64,000 nt of DNA from Nioella aestuarii (lineage in GTDB: Bacteria > Pseudomonadota > Alphaproteobacteria > Rhodobacterales > Rhodobacteraceae). The stretch spans positions 1 through 64,000 of the forward strand of contig NZ_JBPBBA010000018.1 of NCBI RefSeq assembly GCF_050896395.1, written 5' to 3'. The position numbers and the translations under genes are program-made. Shown one piece after another: positions 33,430 to 42,340 of the stretch. Under the pieces are notes generated by a model. The model did not search any database. It saw only the letters and a list, made by a program, of their open reading frames with translations, and was not told the origin of the DNA. Each line of letters begins with the position of its first letter. Positions within the stretch are counted from its first letter, which is position 1.

Positions 33430-34473
33430 TCAGATCAATGCCGTCAGCGGCCAGCGGTCGCGCTTGCGCTGCAATTCGTACATGCCGAGCGGCGTCCAGC
33501 CCGCAAGCACCGTGTCGGTGCCATCGGCGCGGAAGGCACGGCGGAGCGCATCCTCGAACTGGCGGCGGTCCTTCTTGGGCATAGGGGCCACATCCATGGT
33601 GATCTGACCGCCGAGCCCACGCAGGCGCAACTGACGCGGCAGGTCCTTCGCGGCCGCGAGGTTGGCCTTCAGCCCGGCTGCCAGCGAGCTATCGGCGCCG
33701 GTGTTCACATCCACGGCCACAAGCGCCGATGTCGGCTCGATCATCATCGAGGCCCCAGCCGTCAGCAGAACGGCATCTTGCAGGACGGCGTCTATTTCCT
33801 CGAGCACGCCGAGATCGGCAAAGGCGCCTTCCCGGGCGATGACCTCATCAGGTTCGGGGCTGGCCCAATCGCGCCAGGCGGTCATATGGGCGTCCGGGGC
33901 ATCGACCATCAGTTCCGGTTCACCTGCCAGATCCGCGGTGACGGCCTCGGCCAGATCACGCATCGCGGTGATATCTTCTGCCAGTGCATCGCCATCGACC
34001 TCGTCCGAAGCGCTGCGCAGGATCAGGCCGAAGCCCTCGGGAGCGCCTGCCATAGCCTCATGCGCGATTTCAAGCAGGCGGTCGCGTTCTTCTTCATCCT
34101 TGATCGAGCGGGCGATGTTCAGCCCCGGTGCGTCCGGCGTCACGATGGCATAGCGCGATTTGAACAGCAGCCGCGTGGTCACGGGCGTGGCCTTGCCATC
34201 CGCGCCCATGCCAGTGACCTGCACCAGAAGCGGCTGACCGGGGGATAAGCCCTTGCCCTGCCGCAGAAAGGCTGATTGGCCATCGGGAAGGCGCAGCATC
34301 ATGCCCCCCTGCCCTTTCAGAGGCCGGTCGCAAACCCCGCGCAGGATCGCGCCGATCCCCGGCGGTCCGTCCTCGGGCGGGTCGATCAGCAGATCCTGCA
34401 AGCGCCCATCCACCATCAACGCGGCGGCGGGGCGGTCGTTCAGGGTATCGAGCAGGACAATGCGGCCCTTCAT
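33430..34473 (-). CDS. Ribonuclease E/G-family protein
   Basis: A 347-residue RNase E/G-type protein, shorter than RNase E or G and lacking a clear N-terminal S1 domain. The catalytic Asp pair region is seen as VAVDVNTG and later MDVAPMPKKDRR. It probably processes RNA, with reduced domain content as in the alphaproteobacterial gene next to maf. ATG 34473 overlaps the maf stop by 4 bases (ATGA), which fixes the start and shows coupling. It is third in infA-maf-rng. Confidence 0.85.
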   Translation of the reverse strand: MKGRIVLLDTLNDRPAAALMVDGRLQDLLIDPPEDGPPGIGAILRGVCDRPLKGQGGMMLRLPDGQSAFLRQGKGLSPGQPLLVQVTGMGADGKATPVTTRLLFKSRYAIVTPDAPGLNIARSIKDEEERDRLLEIAHEAMAGAPEGFGLILRSASDEVDGDALAEDITAMRDLAEAVTADLAGEPELMVDAPDAHMTAWRDWASPEPDEVIAREGAFADLGVLEEIDAVLQDAVLLTAGASMMIEPTSALVAVDVNTGADSSLAAGLKANLAAAKDLPRQLRLRGLGGQITMDVAPMPKKDRRQFEDALRRAFRADGTDTVLAGWTPLGMYELQRKRDRWPLTALI

Positions 34474-35045
34474 GATTGTCTCCAGACTGGCCAACCCGCA
34501 GCGGCCAGCAATTGCGCCGTTTCCGGCAGGGGCAGGCCCATTATGGCGTGAAAACTGCCGCTGATCCAAGGGATGAAGGCCCCGGCAGGGCCTTGGATGG
34601 AATATCCGCCCGCCTTACCGCGCCAGTCTTCGCTGGCGAGATAGGCGTTGAGTTCATCATCCGACAGGCGCTTCATCTGCACCCGGCTTTCCACCGTCCG
34701 TTCCCAGAGCCGTTCCCCACGGCACACCACAATAGAGGTATAGACCCGATGACGGCGACCAGAGAGAGCCGTCAGAAACTCGGCCGCCTCACCTGCATCC
34801 GCAGGCTTGCCCATGATCCGGCGGCCCATGGCAACGGTGGTATCGGCGCAGAGCACGATGTCATCAGACCCCGCCTGCACGGCCAGCGCCTTTTCCCGCG
34901 CCACCCGTTCCACATAGGGACGCGGCAGTTCACCGGGCTTGGGATCTTCGTCGATATCAGGGGGCAGAATTGCGTCGGGCGTCACGCCCAAGACCCCCAA
35001 CAGCTCTTGCCGCCGGGGGCTACCGGATCCGAGGATCAGCTTCAT
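34470..35045 (-). CDS. maf: Maf-like nucleotide pyrophosphatase
   Basis: A 191-residue Maf/YceF/YhdE-family enzyme that hydrolyses non-canonical or modified nucleoside triphosphates. The opening LGSGSPRRQELL, the central ADTTV and MGKPADAGEA, and the SGRRHRVYTS motif are all diagnostic. It starts 8 bases after infA and overlaps the RNase gene. This order is a conserved alphaproteobacterial arrangement. Confidence 0.93.
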   Translation of the reverse strand: MKLILGSGSPRRQELLGVLGVTPDAILPPDIDEDPKPGELPRPYVERVAREKALAVQAGSDDIVLCADTTVAMGRRIMGKPADAGEAAEFLTALSGRRHRVYTSIVVCRGERLWERTVESRVQMKRLSDDELNAYLASEDWRGKAGGYSIQGPAGAFIPWISGSFHAIMGLPLPETAQLLAAAGWPVWRQS

Positions 35046-35053
35046 CGAAACGC

Positions 35054-35272
35054 TTATTTGAAGCGGTAGTTGATCCGACCCTTGGTCAGATCATAGGGGG
35101 TCATCTCGACCTGCACCTTGTCGCCTGCCAGAACGCGGATGCGGTTTTTCCGCATCTTGCCTGCCGTATGCGCGATGATCGTATGGCCGTTTTCCAGCTC
35201 GACCAGGAATGTCGCGTTCGGCAGGAGTTCCTTCACGACACCGGGGAATTCGAGCAGTTCTTCCTTGGCCAT
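35054..35272 (-). CDS. infA: Translation initiation factor IF-1
   Basis: A 72-residue S1/OB-fold protein that binds the A site of the 30S subunit during initiation. The sequence opens MAKEELLEFPG and includes ATFLVELENGH, IAHTAGKMRKNRIRV and DLTKGRINYRFK, all near-invariant. GGAGAG upstream supports ATG 35272; the longer frame adds six residues without basis. It heads infA-maf-rng. Confidence 0.97.
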   Translation of the reverse strand: MAKEELLEFPGVVKELLPNATFLVELENGHTIIAHTAGKMRKNRIRVLAGDKVQVEMTPYDLTKGRINYRFK

Positions 35273-35356
35273 GGTCTCTCCTACAGTCATTATCCGCGTC
35301 CCAGCGCGGAATTGGCGGTTAAATGCGCCTGATCGCCGGGTTTTTCAAGGCGAATC

Positions 35357-36226
35357 TCACTTGCGTGCCGGAACTTGCCGGGGTGTGACCGTTTCGAGCC
35401 CTTCCGACCAGTGCGAGAAATTGCCGGCCTGCCCCGTCAGGCGCGGGGCGGCGATGGCGGCGGGGTCAACCTCGAAGGTGATCGGTCCGGGCTTGTCGGT
35501 CTCGCCTTGCGCAAGGATACCGTCGGCGGGAAGCCCGTGATCTGGCGGGCAGAAAAAGCCCGCGCGGCCCGTGGACCGGTCGATGATCTCGCAACTGGGC
35601 ACCTCGCCTACCAGCGGGGCTTGCACAATCAGACATTGGTTTTCGATGGCGCGGGCGCGACAGGATTGGCGCACACGGGTCTGCCCGGCGGGAAAATCGG
35701 TGCAGGAGGGCACAAGGATCATTTCCGCCCCGGCCTCGCACAGCGCGCGGGCCTGTTGGGGGAATTCGCTGTCATAGCAGATCAGCAGACCGATCTTGCC
35801 GAGGCTCGTCTCAAAAAGGCGCAGTTCATCGCCCCCGATCAGGCCCATCTCCTCGCGTTCATAGGGTAAGAGCAGCAGCTTGTCCTGATGATCGACGCTG
35901 CCATCCGGGGCAATCAGCCAGCTGCGGTTGACCGCGCCCTTATCGGTTTTGACCGGGCCGGACCCGGCCACGATATGGCATTTGTGGATCTGCGCCATGT
36001 GCCGGAACTGATCCACCCAGGCGCTTGCCCGCTCTGCCGCCAGATCACGCCATTCGGTGACCGTGGCCGAGGGCGGTCCGGCAACCAGCGCCGCCTCCAT
36101 CGCCGCATATTCGGGGAAGACAACCAGATCGGCGGCGGCATCCTTCAGAATGGCGTCAAGCTTCGCTTCATGCGCAACCCAGCCGGGGTGGCGATCACAG
36201 TGATAAGCGACGGCAGCGATTTTCAT
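35357..36226 (-). CDS. Carbon-nitrogen hydrolase (nitrilase superfamily)
   Basis: A 289-residue nitrilase-superfamily hydrolase. The catalytic triad is visible: Glu39 in VVFPEYAA, Lys116 in HQDKLLLLPYE and Cys150 in LLICYDSEFPQ. Such enzymes hydrolyse amides such as carbamoyl amino acids or omega-amides; the substrate is not evident. It stands between infA and the DUF4242 gene and interrupts the conserved LMW-phosphatase - infA neighbourhood. Its start is ATG 36226. Confidence 0.85.
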   Translation of the reverse strand: MKIAAVAYHCDRHPGWVAHEAKLDAILKDAAADLVVFPEYAAMEAALVAGPPSATVTEWRDLAAERASAWVDQFRHMAQIHKCHIVAGSGPVKTDKGAVNRSWLIAPDGSVDHQDKLLLLPYEREEMGLIGGDELRLFETSLGKIGLLICYDSEFPQQARALCEAGAEMILVPSCTDFPAGQTRVRQSCRARAIENQCLIVQAPLVGEVPSCEIIDRSTGRAGFFCPPDHGLPADGILAQGETDKPGPITFEVDPAAIAAPRLTGQAGNFSHWSEGLETVTPRQVPARK

Positions 36227-36288
36227 AAGACGGCTCCGGCAGCGGGAATTTTCCCCGCTATAGCCGGAGCCGCACTAATCAGAAAGGG

Positions 36289-36561
36289 TCAGTTGGCCGT
36301 GGTCGGGTCGATCACCGACTTGATTTCCGTAATGGAATTGGCGGGAAAACCGCTGAGCTCCGAATGCTCGCGGATCGCAGCCTCATCCTCTGCAAGGTAG
36401 ACGCAGAAGGTCTTGTCGCCCGCGACATAGGAATGCTGCCACTGGACACGACCGGGTAGCTTAGCCAGTGCCGCGTTCGAGGTCTGAGCCGCACCGCATA
36501 GTTCCTCGCCGCTCATGCCGCCGATGCCGGGAACCTCGCGTTCGATCACGTATTTCTTCAT
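36289..36561 (-). CDS. DUF4242-family small protein
   Basis: A 90-residue DUF4242 protein (SCO4226-like), with the family opening KKYVIEREVPG and the WQHSYVAGDKTFCVYLAEDE core. A nickel-binding relative is known in Streptomyces; the role is otherwise unclear. It is divergent from the HxlR regulator across a region that carries a perfect 13-base inverted repeat, so the regulator probably controls it. Confidence 0.8.
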   Translation of the reverse strand: MKKYVIEREVPGIGGMSGEELCGAAQTSNAALAKLPGRVQWQHSYVAGDKTFCVYLAEDEAAIREHSELSGFPANSITEIKSVIDPTTAN

Positions 36562-36615
36562 GGGTCCATCCTTTCGCTGTTGGTGGGATCAGACTGCCAG
36601 CGGCGCGGGCAACAC

Positions 36616-36662
36616 GGCCAGTTCAGAAGATGAATCGGCCTGGTACAGTTTCTGAACTGGCC
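36616..36662. promoter_or_regulatory. Candidate HxlR operator
   Basis: Perfect 13-base inverted repeat GGCCAGTTCAGAA / TTCTGAACTGGCC, separated by 21 bases, between the divergent DUF4242 and HxlR genes. The centres lie 34 bases apart, about three helical turns. Confidence 0.65.
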
Positions 36663-36711
36663 CGATGCCCAAAGGTGCGGCTAGGCTGGGTCCAGCTTAG
36701 GAGGACGCTTC

Positions 36712-37410
36712 ATGACCCAGCACAGCTATAACCAGTTCTGCCCCGTCGCCATGGCCTCCGAAATTCTCGGCAGCCGATGGACCATCGTCCTGTTGCGCGA
36801 GCTTTGCGCCGGATCGACGCGGTTCAACGATCTGCGCAGGGGCGTGCCGCGCATGTCGCCCGCGTTGTTGTCGAAACGGCTGAAAGAGCTGGAGGATCAG
36901 GGCGTCGTGGAAAGGCGGCTTGTGCGAAAGAGACCGGAGTCGTTCGAATACGTTCTGACCGAGGCGGGCAAGGAGTTGCGCGAAGTGATCATGGTCATCG
37001 GAGCATGGGGCCAGAAATGGGTGGAAACCGCGCCGTCTCTGGACAAGGCGGACCCCGGCCTGCTGATGTGGGACATGCGGCGCAACCTGCGGGTGGACCT
37101 GATGCCGCCGCGCCGGGTGGTGGTGCATTTCATCTTCGAGGACCTACCAAAGGCAAGCGGCCATTGGTGGATGTTGACCGATCCGGAAAAGGGCGCGGAC
37201 CTGTGTTCGGAAGATCCTGGCTTCGACGTAGATCTTTACGTGCGCTGTGACCTCAAGACCATGACCGCGATCTGGATGGGGATCGACACGGTAGCCCGCG
37301 CCGTCGATGAGGACAGGTTGCTACTGGTGGGCGATGCAGACGTTATTGCTGGGATGCAGGATTGGCTGGGGCTGAGCCCGTTCGCCCCGATTGAAAAGCG
37401 CGCGTCCTAG
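36712..37410 (+). CDS. HxlR-family transcriptional regulator
   Basis: A 232-residue regulator. The HxlR winged helix covers about residues 5-95 (YNQFCPVAMASEILGSRW, then RMSPALLSKRLKELE), with the typical Cys of the family at position 9. The C-terminal 130 residues form an SCP2/START-like extra domain that may bind a ligand. AGGAGG precedes ATG 36712. It diverges from DUF4242 and its end overlaps the convergent GNAT gene by 4 bases. Confidence 0.85.
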   Translation: MTQHSYNQFCPVAMASEILGSRWTIVLLRELCAGSTRFNDLRRGVPRMSPALLSKRLKELEDQGVVERRLVRKRPESFEYVLTEAGKELREVIMVIGAWGQKWVETAPSLDKADPGLLMWDMRRNLRVDLMPPRRVVVHFIFEDLPKASGHWWMLTDPEKGADLCSEDPGFDVDLYVRCDLKTMTAIWMGIDTVARAVDEDRLLLVGDADVIAGMQDWLGLSPFAPIEKRAS

Positions 37411-37991
37411 AGCGGCTTTATCCAGAATTGCAGGGGTTTGTCGGTTTCAGCCTCGTCCCCGAGGTCTTTCCACGCGAATTGGGCAATGGCACCCGGCACA
37501 GGCATGTAGCCCCGTTTCCGCCAGAAGGTGTCTAGAGGGCGATAGTCATCGGGACGGGCGGGGTGATCCATAGGGCGTTGGACACCGCAAAAAGCGGAAT
37601 GGGTGAGGCCAAGGGCGTGGGCATGATCCTCGCGCGCGTCGAAAAAGGCGTGGCCAGCCCCCTGCCCCCGATAGTTCGGCAGCAGGACAGATTCGGCGCA
37701 GTAGAAAATGTCCGACAGGGGAACGTCGATCCCGGCAAGCGCCGTCCCGAAATCATCGTCATGCTCCGTCAGGGGCATACCTGTCGCCGCGCCGGCCATC
37801 TGGTCCCCGTCGAAGGCCCCCACGACAATGGCGCGGGGGTTTGTGTAGAGTTCCAGATATCTGCGCTCATAGGCCAGATCGCCGTCATAGAGATAAGGCC
37901 AGTCGCGGAACACGGCGATGCGCAGCCGGGCGAGATCATCCAGGACCGCACCCACATCCGCACCTGTGAAGCTGCGAAACGTCAGGCTCAT
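37407..37991 (-). CDS. GNAT-family N-acetyltransferase
   Basis: A 194-residue acetyltransferase with the acetyl-CoA binding motif NYRGQGAGHAFFDAR (about residues 105-119). The substrate is unknown. Its start overlaps the NTF2-like gene stop by 4 bases, so it is the last gene of the hisD-UPF0262-phosphatase-NTF2-GNAT run on the minus strand. Confidence 0.85.
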   Translation of the reverse strand: MSLTFRSFTGADVGAVLDDLARLRIAVFRDWPYLYDGDLAYERRYLELYTNPRAIVVGAFDGDQMAGAATGMPLTEHDDDFGTALAGIDVPLSDIFYCAESVLLPNYRGQGAGHAFFDAREDHAHALGLTHSAFCGVQRPMDHPARPDDYRPLDTFWRKRGYMPVPGAIAQFAWKDLGDEAETDKPLQFWIKPL

Positions 37992-38386
37992 GCCGAGACC
38001 TGGGCCGTCCAGTCCGCAAGATTGTAATAGGTCACAACGCGCGAGATCTTACCGTCTTCGAGGGAAAAGAAGGTCCCGGCAGGCAGAACATATGTCTGCC
38101 CCTTTGCCTCCGGCAGACCCTCATCTGTGGCAAGGTATTCGCCATTCACCGTGAACTCCGCCGCCGCGCGGGTGCCGTCCTCGGAAATCATCACAACGAT
38201 ATCGGTCAGCCGTTCACGGTAACAGCGGCTCATATGTCCGCAAAACTCGCGGAACTTCTCGGTCCCTACGCGAACCCCGCCCTCGTTCACGTGATGCGCC
38301 ACATCGGGGGTCAGGCAGGCAATCATGCCCTCGGCATCCCCAGCGTTGAAGGCAGCGTAATAGGCATCGATGGTCTTCAGGCTCAT
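37988..38386 (-). CDS. NTF2-like/SnoaL-like protein
   Basis: A 132-residue cone-shaped NTF2-like fold protein, starting TIDAYYAAFNAGDAEGMIACL and containing AEFTVNGEYL. Members are polyketide-cyclase-like enzymes or binding proteins; no catalytic assignment is possible. It overlaps both neighbours by 4 bases, so it is translated as part of the hisD run. Confidence 0.8.
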   Translation of the reverse strand: MSLKTIDAYYAAFNAGDAEGMIACLTPDVAHHVNEGGVRVGTEKFREFCGHMSRCYRERLTDIVVMISEDGTRAAAEFTVNGEYLATDEGLPEAKGQTYVLPAGTFFSLEDGKISRVVTYYNLADWTAQVSA

Positions 38387-38856
38387 TCCTGTGTCTCCGT
38401 TGGTGGACCGAACCGGTCCAACATGCGTTTGACCAGCATGTCGCGGGTCTGGCGATAGGCGTCCAGCTTGGCCTCGCGGGTGTTTCCGATTCCCGATGGG
38501 TCAAGGACCGGCCAATATTCCACATCGACGTGGAAATGCCGGGTCAGTTCCTGAGCGCGGCGCTGGCTGGCGGGCGACAGGGCGATGATCAGGTCGAACC
38601 CCGACAGGTCGTCACCCCACTGCTCCATTTCATCGAAGCTGCGCGAACGGTGGCTTTCCAGCTCGATCCCGAGTTCAGCGCAGACAGCGATGGCAAAGCC
38701 GTCGATCTCCAGATCGTTATGCACGCCTGCCGACTGCACATAGGCAGCGTGGCCATAGAACTTCTTCATCAGCCCTTCGGCAATGGGCGAGCGAATCGCG
38801 TTGTGGTCGCAACAGAACAGGACGGATTGGGGGAAGTCCTGCACCACGCCGCTCAC
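38383..38856 (-). CDS. Low-molecular-weight protein tyrosine phosphatase-like
   Basis: A 157-residue LMW-PTP/ArsC-fold protein. The P-loop is Cys16-x5-Arg22 (CDHNAIRS) and the general acid Asp lies in VLDPSG. It may dephosphorylate proteins or small phosphates; arsenate reduction is less likely without the extra Cys pair. It overlaps UPF0262 by 4 bases. In alphaproteobacteria this gene usually directly precedes infA; here six genes intervene. Confidence 0.85.
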   Translation of the reverse strand: MSGVVQDFPQSVLFCCDHNAIRSPIAEGLMKKFYGHAAYVQSAGVHNDLEIDGFAIAVCAELGIELESHRSRSFDEMEQWGDDLSGFDLIIALSPASQRRAQELTRHFHVDVEYWPVLDPSGIGNTREAKLDAYRQTRDMLVKRMLDRFGPPTETQE

Positions 38857-39335
38857 CCGCCGAAATGAAGGACACAGACAAGGGTAAAGAGGCGCCGCGC
38901 AGTGTCATGGTCTACGTCGGCCTTGCCTTCCAGCCGCTCCTGAAGAACGCGGGCGCCTTCGTTGTGAATGCCGCGGCGGGCCATGTCGATCGCCTCGATC
39001 TGGCTGGGGGGCAATTTCTTGACCGCATCGTAGTAGCTTTCGCAGATCTGCCAGTAATCCTTGACAACCTGCCGGAATGGGCTGAGCGACAAGTGGAATT
39101 CGGCCGCATCCTCGCCGCCTTCGGTGTCCACGTCAAAGACCAGCCGCCGTTCGCGGATCGCCAGCCCCAGGCGATAGGGGGCAGCGGGCACCTCGCGCCC
39201 GTCGCGCTCGGGCAGCGCAAAGCTGTTGTCTTCCAGAAGATCGAAGATCGCGACCCTGCGCTCCTGCTCGATCTCGGGCGTGGGTGCGGGCAGGCCGCTA
39301 TCGTCAATCTCGATGTGACAGATGTCGCGGCTCAT
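38853..39335 (-). CDS. UPF0262-family protein
   Basis: A 160-residue protein of the UPF0262 family, recognised from the PAPYRLGLAIRERRLVFDV and LSLSPFRQVVKDYWQIC segments and the FTLVCVLHFGG end. Its function is unknown. It overlaps hisD and the phosphatase gene by 4 bases each, the usual alphaproteobacterial hisD-UPF0262-phosphatase order. Confidence 0.9.
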   Translation of the reverse strand: MSRDICHIEIDDSGLPAPTPEIEQERRVAIFDLLEDNSFALPERDGREVPAAPYRLGLAIRERRLVFDVDTEGGEDAAEFHLSLSPFRQVVKDYWQICESYYDAVKKLPPSQIEAIDMARRGIHNEGARVLQERLEGKADVDHDTARRLFTLVCVLHFGG

Positions 39336-40645
39336 TCCCCTGCCCCTTCATTCAATCGTTCCAACCGCGCACGCACGGACAGGCCATGGGCCTGCAGGCT
39401 TTCGGATATGGCCAGCGTTTCCGCGGCCGGACCGATGGCCTTCAGCGCCTCGGGGGTCATCTTGGCGATGGTCGTGCGCTTTAGAAAGTCCATGACCGAC
39501 AGGCCAGAGGAAAAACGCGCCGATCGTGCTGTTGGCAGCACATGGTTGGGACCGCCGATATAGTCACCGATGGCCTCTGGCGTCCATTGGCCGAGGAACA
39601 GTGCGCCGGCATGGGTGATCTCTTCGGCCAAAGCATCCGGGTCAGCGACGCATAGCTCCAAATGCTCGGGCGCAACGCGGTTCGACAACCGGGCCGCTTC
39701 GCTAAGATCATCCACGGTGATCACTGCGCCAAAATCGCGCCAGCTGGCCCCGGCGATAACGGCCCGTTCCAACGTTTCCAGGCGCTTGTCCACGGCTTCA
39801 GCCACGGCACGCCCGAAGGCGGCATCATCGGTGATCAGGATGGATTGCGCGCTTTCGTCATGTTCGGCCTGGCTCAGCAGATCGAGCGCGATCCAGTCGG
39901 GATCATTGTCTTTGTCGGCAATGACAAGAATTTCGGATGGCCCTGCGATCATGTCGATGCCGACCTTGCCGAACACCCGGCGCTTGGCGGCGGCCACAAA
40001 GGCGTTGCCGGGGCCGGTGATCTTGTCGACGGGCTGAATGGTGTCGGTGCCATAGGCCATGGCAGCCACGGCCTGCGCGCCACCGATGCGGTAGACGGTA
40101 TCGACCCCCGCAAGGCGCGCGGCCAGCAGCACCAGCGGGTTGGCCTTGCCGTCAGGCGTGGGCGCGCAGATCACAAGCCGTTCGACGCCAGCGACCTGTG
40201 CCGGGATTGCGTTCATCAGGACCGATGACGGGTAAGACGCCAGACCTCCGGGCACATAGAGGCCCGCAGCGGTGACAGGCGTCCAGCGCCAGCCAAGCGT
40301 TGCGCCATCAGGGTCGGTCCAGCGGGCGTCCTCTGGCATCTGGCGGACGTGATAGGCACGGATGCGTTCTGCGGCCAATTCCAATGCAGTGCGTTCGGCG
40401 GCGGGCACCTGCGCGATGGCCGCGTCGATCTCTGCCTGCGAAAAGGCCAGGTGATCCGGCGTCAGATCCATCCGGTCGAATTTCGACGTCAGCTCGATCA
40501 CCGCTGCATCGCCACGCGCGCGCACATCGGCGATGATGCCGGCCACGATATCATCCACCTCGGGCGAGTCCTCGCGCTTCATGTTCAGCAGCGCGTCGAA
40601 CCGGGCGGCGAAATCGGCGTCACTGGTGTTGAGGAACTGGGGCAT
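39332..40645 (-). CDS. hisD: Histidinol dehydrogenase HisD
   Basis: A 437-residue zinc enzyme for the last two steps of histidine synthesis, oxidising histidinol to histidine with NAD. The GPSEILVIADKDNDPDWIA, QAEHDESAQSI and PNHVLPT segments are conserved. AGGAG upstream of ATG 40645 supports this start; the open frame extends 27 codons further without a signal. It heads the five-gene minus-strand run ending in the GNAT gene. Confidence 0.95.
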   Translation of the reverse strand: MPQFLNTSDADFAARFDALLNMKREDSPEVDDIVAGIIADVRARGDAAVIELTSKFDRMDLTPDHLAFSQAEIDAAIAQVPAAERTALELAAERIRAYHVRQMPEDARWTDPDGATLGWRWTPVTAAGLYVPGGLASYPSSVLMNAIPAQVAGVERLVICAPTPDGKANPLVLLAARLAGVDTVYRIGGAQAVAAMAYGTDTIQPVDKITGPGNAFVAAAKRRVFGKVGIDMIAGPSEILVIADKDNDPDWIALDLLSQAEHDESAQSILITDDAAFGRAVAEAVDKRLETLERAVIAGASWRDFGAVITVDDLSEAARLSNRVAPEHLELCVADPDALAEEITHAGALFLGQWTPEAIGDYIGGPNHVLPTARSARFSSGLSVMDFLKRTTIAKMTPEALKAIGPAAETLAISESLQAHGLSVRARLERLNEGAGE

Positions 40646-40788
40646 CTTGCGGCTCTCCTGACTGGCCGGGACGGGATATCCGCTGGCGCGGCAGGCGGCA
40701 AGCCATTGCTTGGCCGCATGGGGCATCTGGTAATTGCGCCCGCCCCCGATGCTGCTAGGCTGCGGCGTGCAAACAGGGGACCAGTAGC

Positions 40789-42111
40789 GTGACAGACAGA
40801 TTGCCAGATTGCCCGGATGACGTTTTGCAGGTCTCTGCCCCTCCCTTGCGCGCTATTCTGGCCGGGTTCCAATGGCTGGCAAATCGGCGGCAGCTTTGGC
40901 GCTATCCATCGCCCAAGGCCGCAACGGCGGCGGAGGAAATGTCGGTCATCGACAATCTTTACTGGATCTACAAAACCTCTCGTCCGATCACCGAATATGA
41001 ACGCGACATGCCCGGTGATTTGCGGCCCGATACCACCGCGCCACAGGCCATGCTGCCCGAAGGCTTTGCGGAATCCACCTCGCTAAGCATGGGTGCGGGC
41101 GGCGATCTGCTTCGATCTGCCGGGATTGACGGGTCGCAGGACCGGTTGTTCGAGAATGTGGCCGACCTGCTGTTCGATCAGGACATTTCCTTCGCCAACT
41201 TCGAAAGCCCGGTGACGACACAGCCATTGGTCGATGAGGTGATCGGCGATCAGGGGCCGCCTACGGAATGCTGTTCGGCCACTCAGTTCGATATCCTGAC
41301 CTCGCATAAGGGCAAGCGCTTTGACATTCTGAACACCGCCAACAACCACATGTTCGACATGGGCGTTGAGGGGGTCGAAACAACGCTGGCGACGATGGCG
41401 GATCGGCAGATCATGCCGCTCGGCACGAACGCGATGCCTGATGACTATGGGAAAGCGCTGATCATCACCCGAGGTGGGATCAAGATCGGCTTTGCCGCTG
41501 CCGCGTTTGGGCTGAACGGGCGCGACCTGCCAGAAGCAGAGCGGTATCGCATCAATATCTCTCGGCTTTTGTCCAAGAAGGGCCCGCCTGACCTGAGCCT
41601 GCTGAAACGGCAGATTGACGACTGCAAGGCAGAGGGTTGTGACTTCATCATCGCGTCGGTCCATTGGGGGTTTGAGTTCGAGCTGTTTCCCCGCGCGGTG
41701 CAGATAAAGGCCGCCCGTGACCTGGTTGAATACGGGGCCGACAGCATTCTGTGTCATCACCCGCACGTCATTCAGCCGGTGGAATATTACCGGCCCGCCC
41801 GCGATCCTGACCGCGTGGCCGTGATCGCCCATTCCCTTGGCAGCCTGACCTGGGGCTTCATGGCCCCGCATATCGTGCTGAGCACCATTCTGACCATGCG
41901 GCTTGCAAAGGGCAAAAAGGACGGTGAGGTGCGCACATATCTGGCGGAGGTGACAAAAACCCCCGTTTTCCGCAGCTATGTGGAGGAGGATGGCCAGATG
42001 ATCACCCGGCTGGAGAAGCTGGCCGATCATGTGGGCAATCCTGACAGTCCGCACCCGCAACCGTATCTGCAACAGGTTCAGGCCTTTGCCGATCTGGTCA
42101 GACGCGGCTGA
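40789..42111 (+). CDS. CapA-family (poly-gamma-glutamate type) metallophosphatase-like protein
   Basis: A 440-residue protein with the CapA/PgsA-like calcineurin fold. Motifs include ISFANFESPV, NTANNHMFDMGVEGVETTLA and CHHPHVIQPVEYY, matching the metal-site loops. There is no signal peptide, so the location is unclear. A GTG at 40789 is the likely start, with GGGGA some distance upstream. It diverges from hisD. It could be a capsule or polymer-related hydrolase; the precise role is unknown. Confidence 0.8.
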   Translation: MTDRLPDCPDDVLQVSAPPLRAILAGFQWLANRRQLWRYPSPKAATAAEEMSVIDNLYWIYKTSRPITEYERDMPGDLRPDTTAPQAMLPEGFAESTSLSMGAGGDLLRSAGIDGSQDRLFENVADLLFDQDISFANFESPVTTQPLVDEVIGDQGPPTECCSATQFDILTSHKGKRFDILNTANNHMFDMGVEGVETTLATMADRQIMPLGTNAMPDDYGKALIITRGGIKIGFAAAAFGLNGRDLPEAERYRINISRLLSKKGPPDLSLLKRQIDDCKAEGCDFIIASVHWGFEFELFPRAVQIKAARDLVEYGADSILCHHPHVIQPVEYYRPARDPDRVAVIAHSLGSLTWGFMAPHIVLSTILTMRLAKGKKDGEVRTYLAEVTKTPVFRSYVEEDGQMITRLEKLADHVGNPDSPHPQPYLQQVQAFADLVRRG

Positions 42112-42228
42112 ACACGGCTCTGACCGGGTCTATCGTCTTCATGCTTCCCCTTGCCGGGCCACGCCTGTGATGCAGGAGCTGTTTTGACCTGAAACGGCGT
42201 GTGGACAATCGCTTAACGGCGTCAGTCA

Positions 42229-42242
42229 TTGACACAGATCAA
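42229..42242. promoter_or_regulatory. FNR-type box upstream of cytochrome c
   Basis: TTGAC-ACAG-ATCAA, the same half-sites as the box at the narR-like gene, centred about 105 bases before the cytochrome c start. The rest of the 229-base gap shows no gene. Confidence 0.6.
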
Positions 42243-42340
42243 TGCAACCCCCTTCCTCTAAGTAAAGGGTTAGTGAATAGTGACTCGGTCAATCGTTCCG
42301 AAAGTCAACTATGTCAAACGTCTGAGACGGAGGATATCAG

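Noticed and set aside
37563..38027. A 154-codon plus-strand frame opposite the GNAT gene
   Set aside because: Antisense to an acetyltransferase with a clear acetyl-CoA motif and coupled neighbours.
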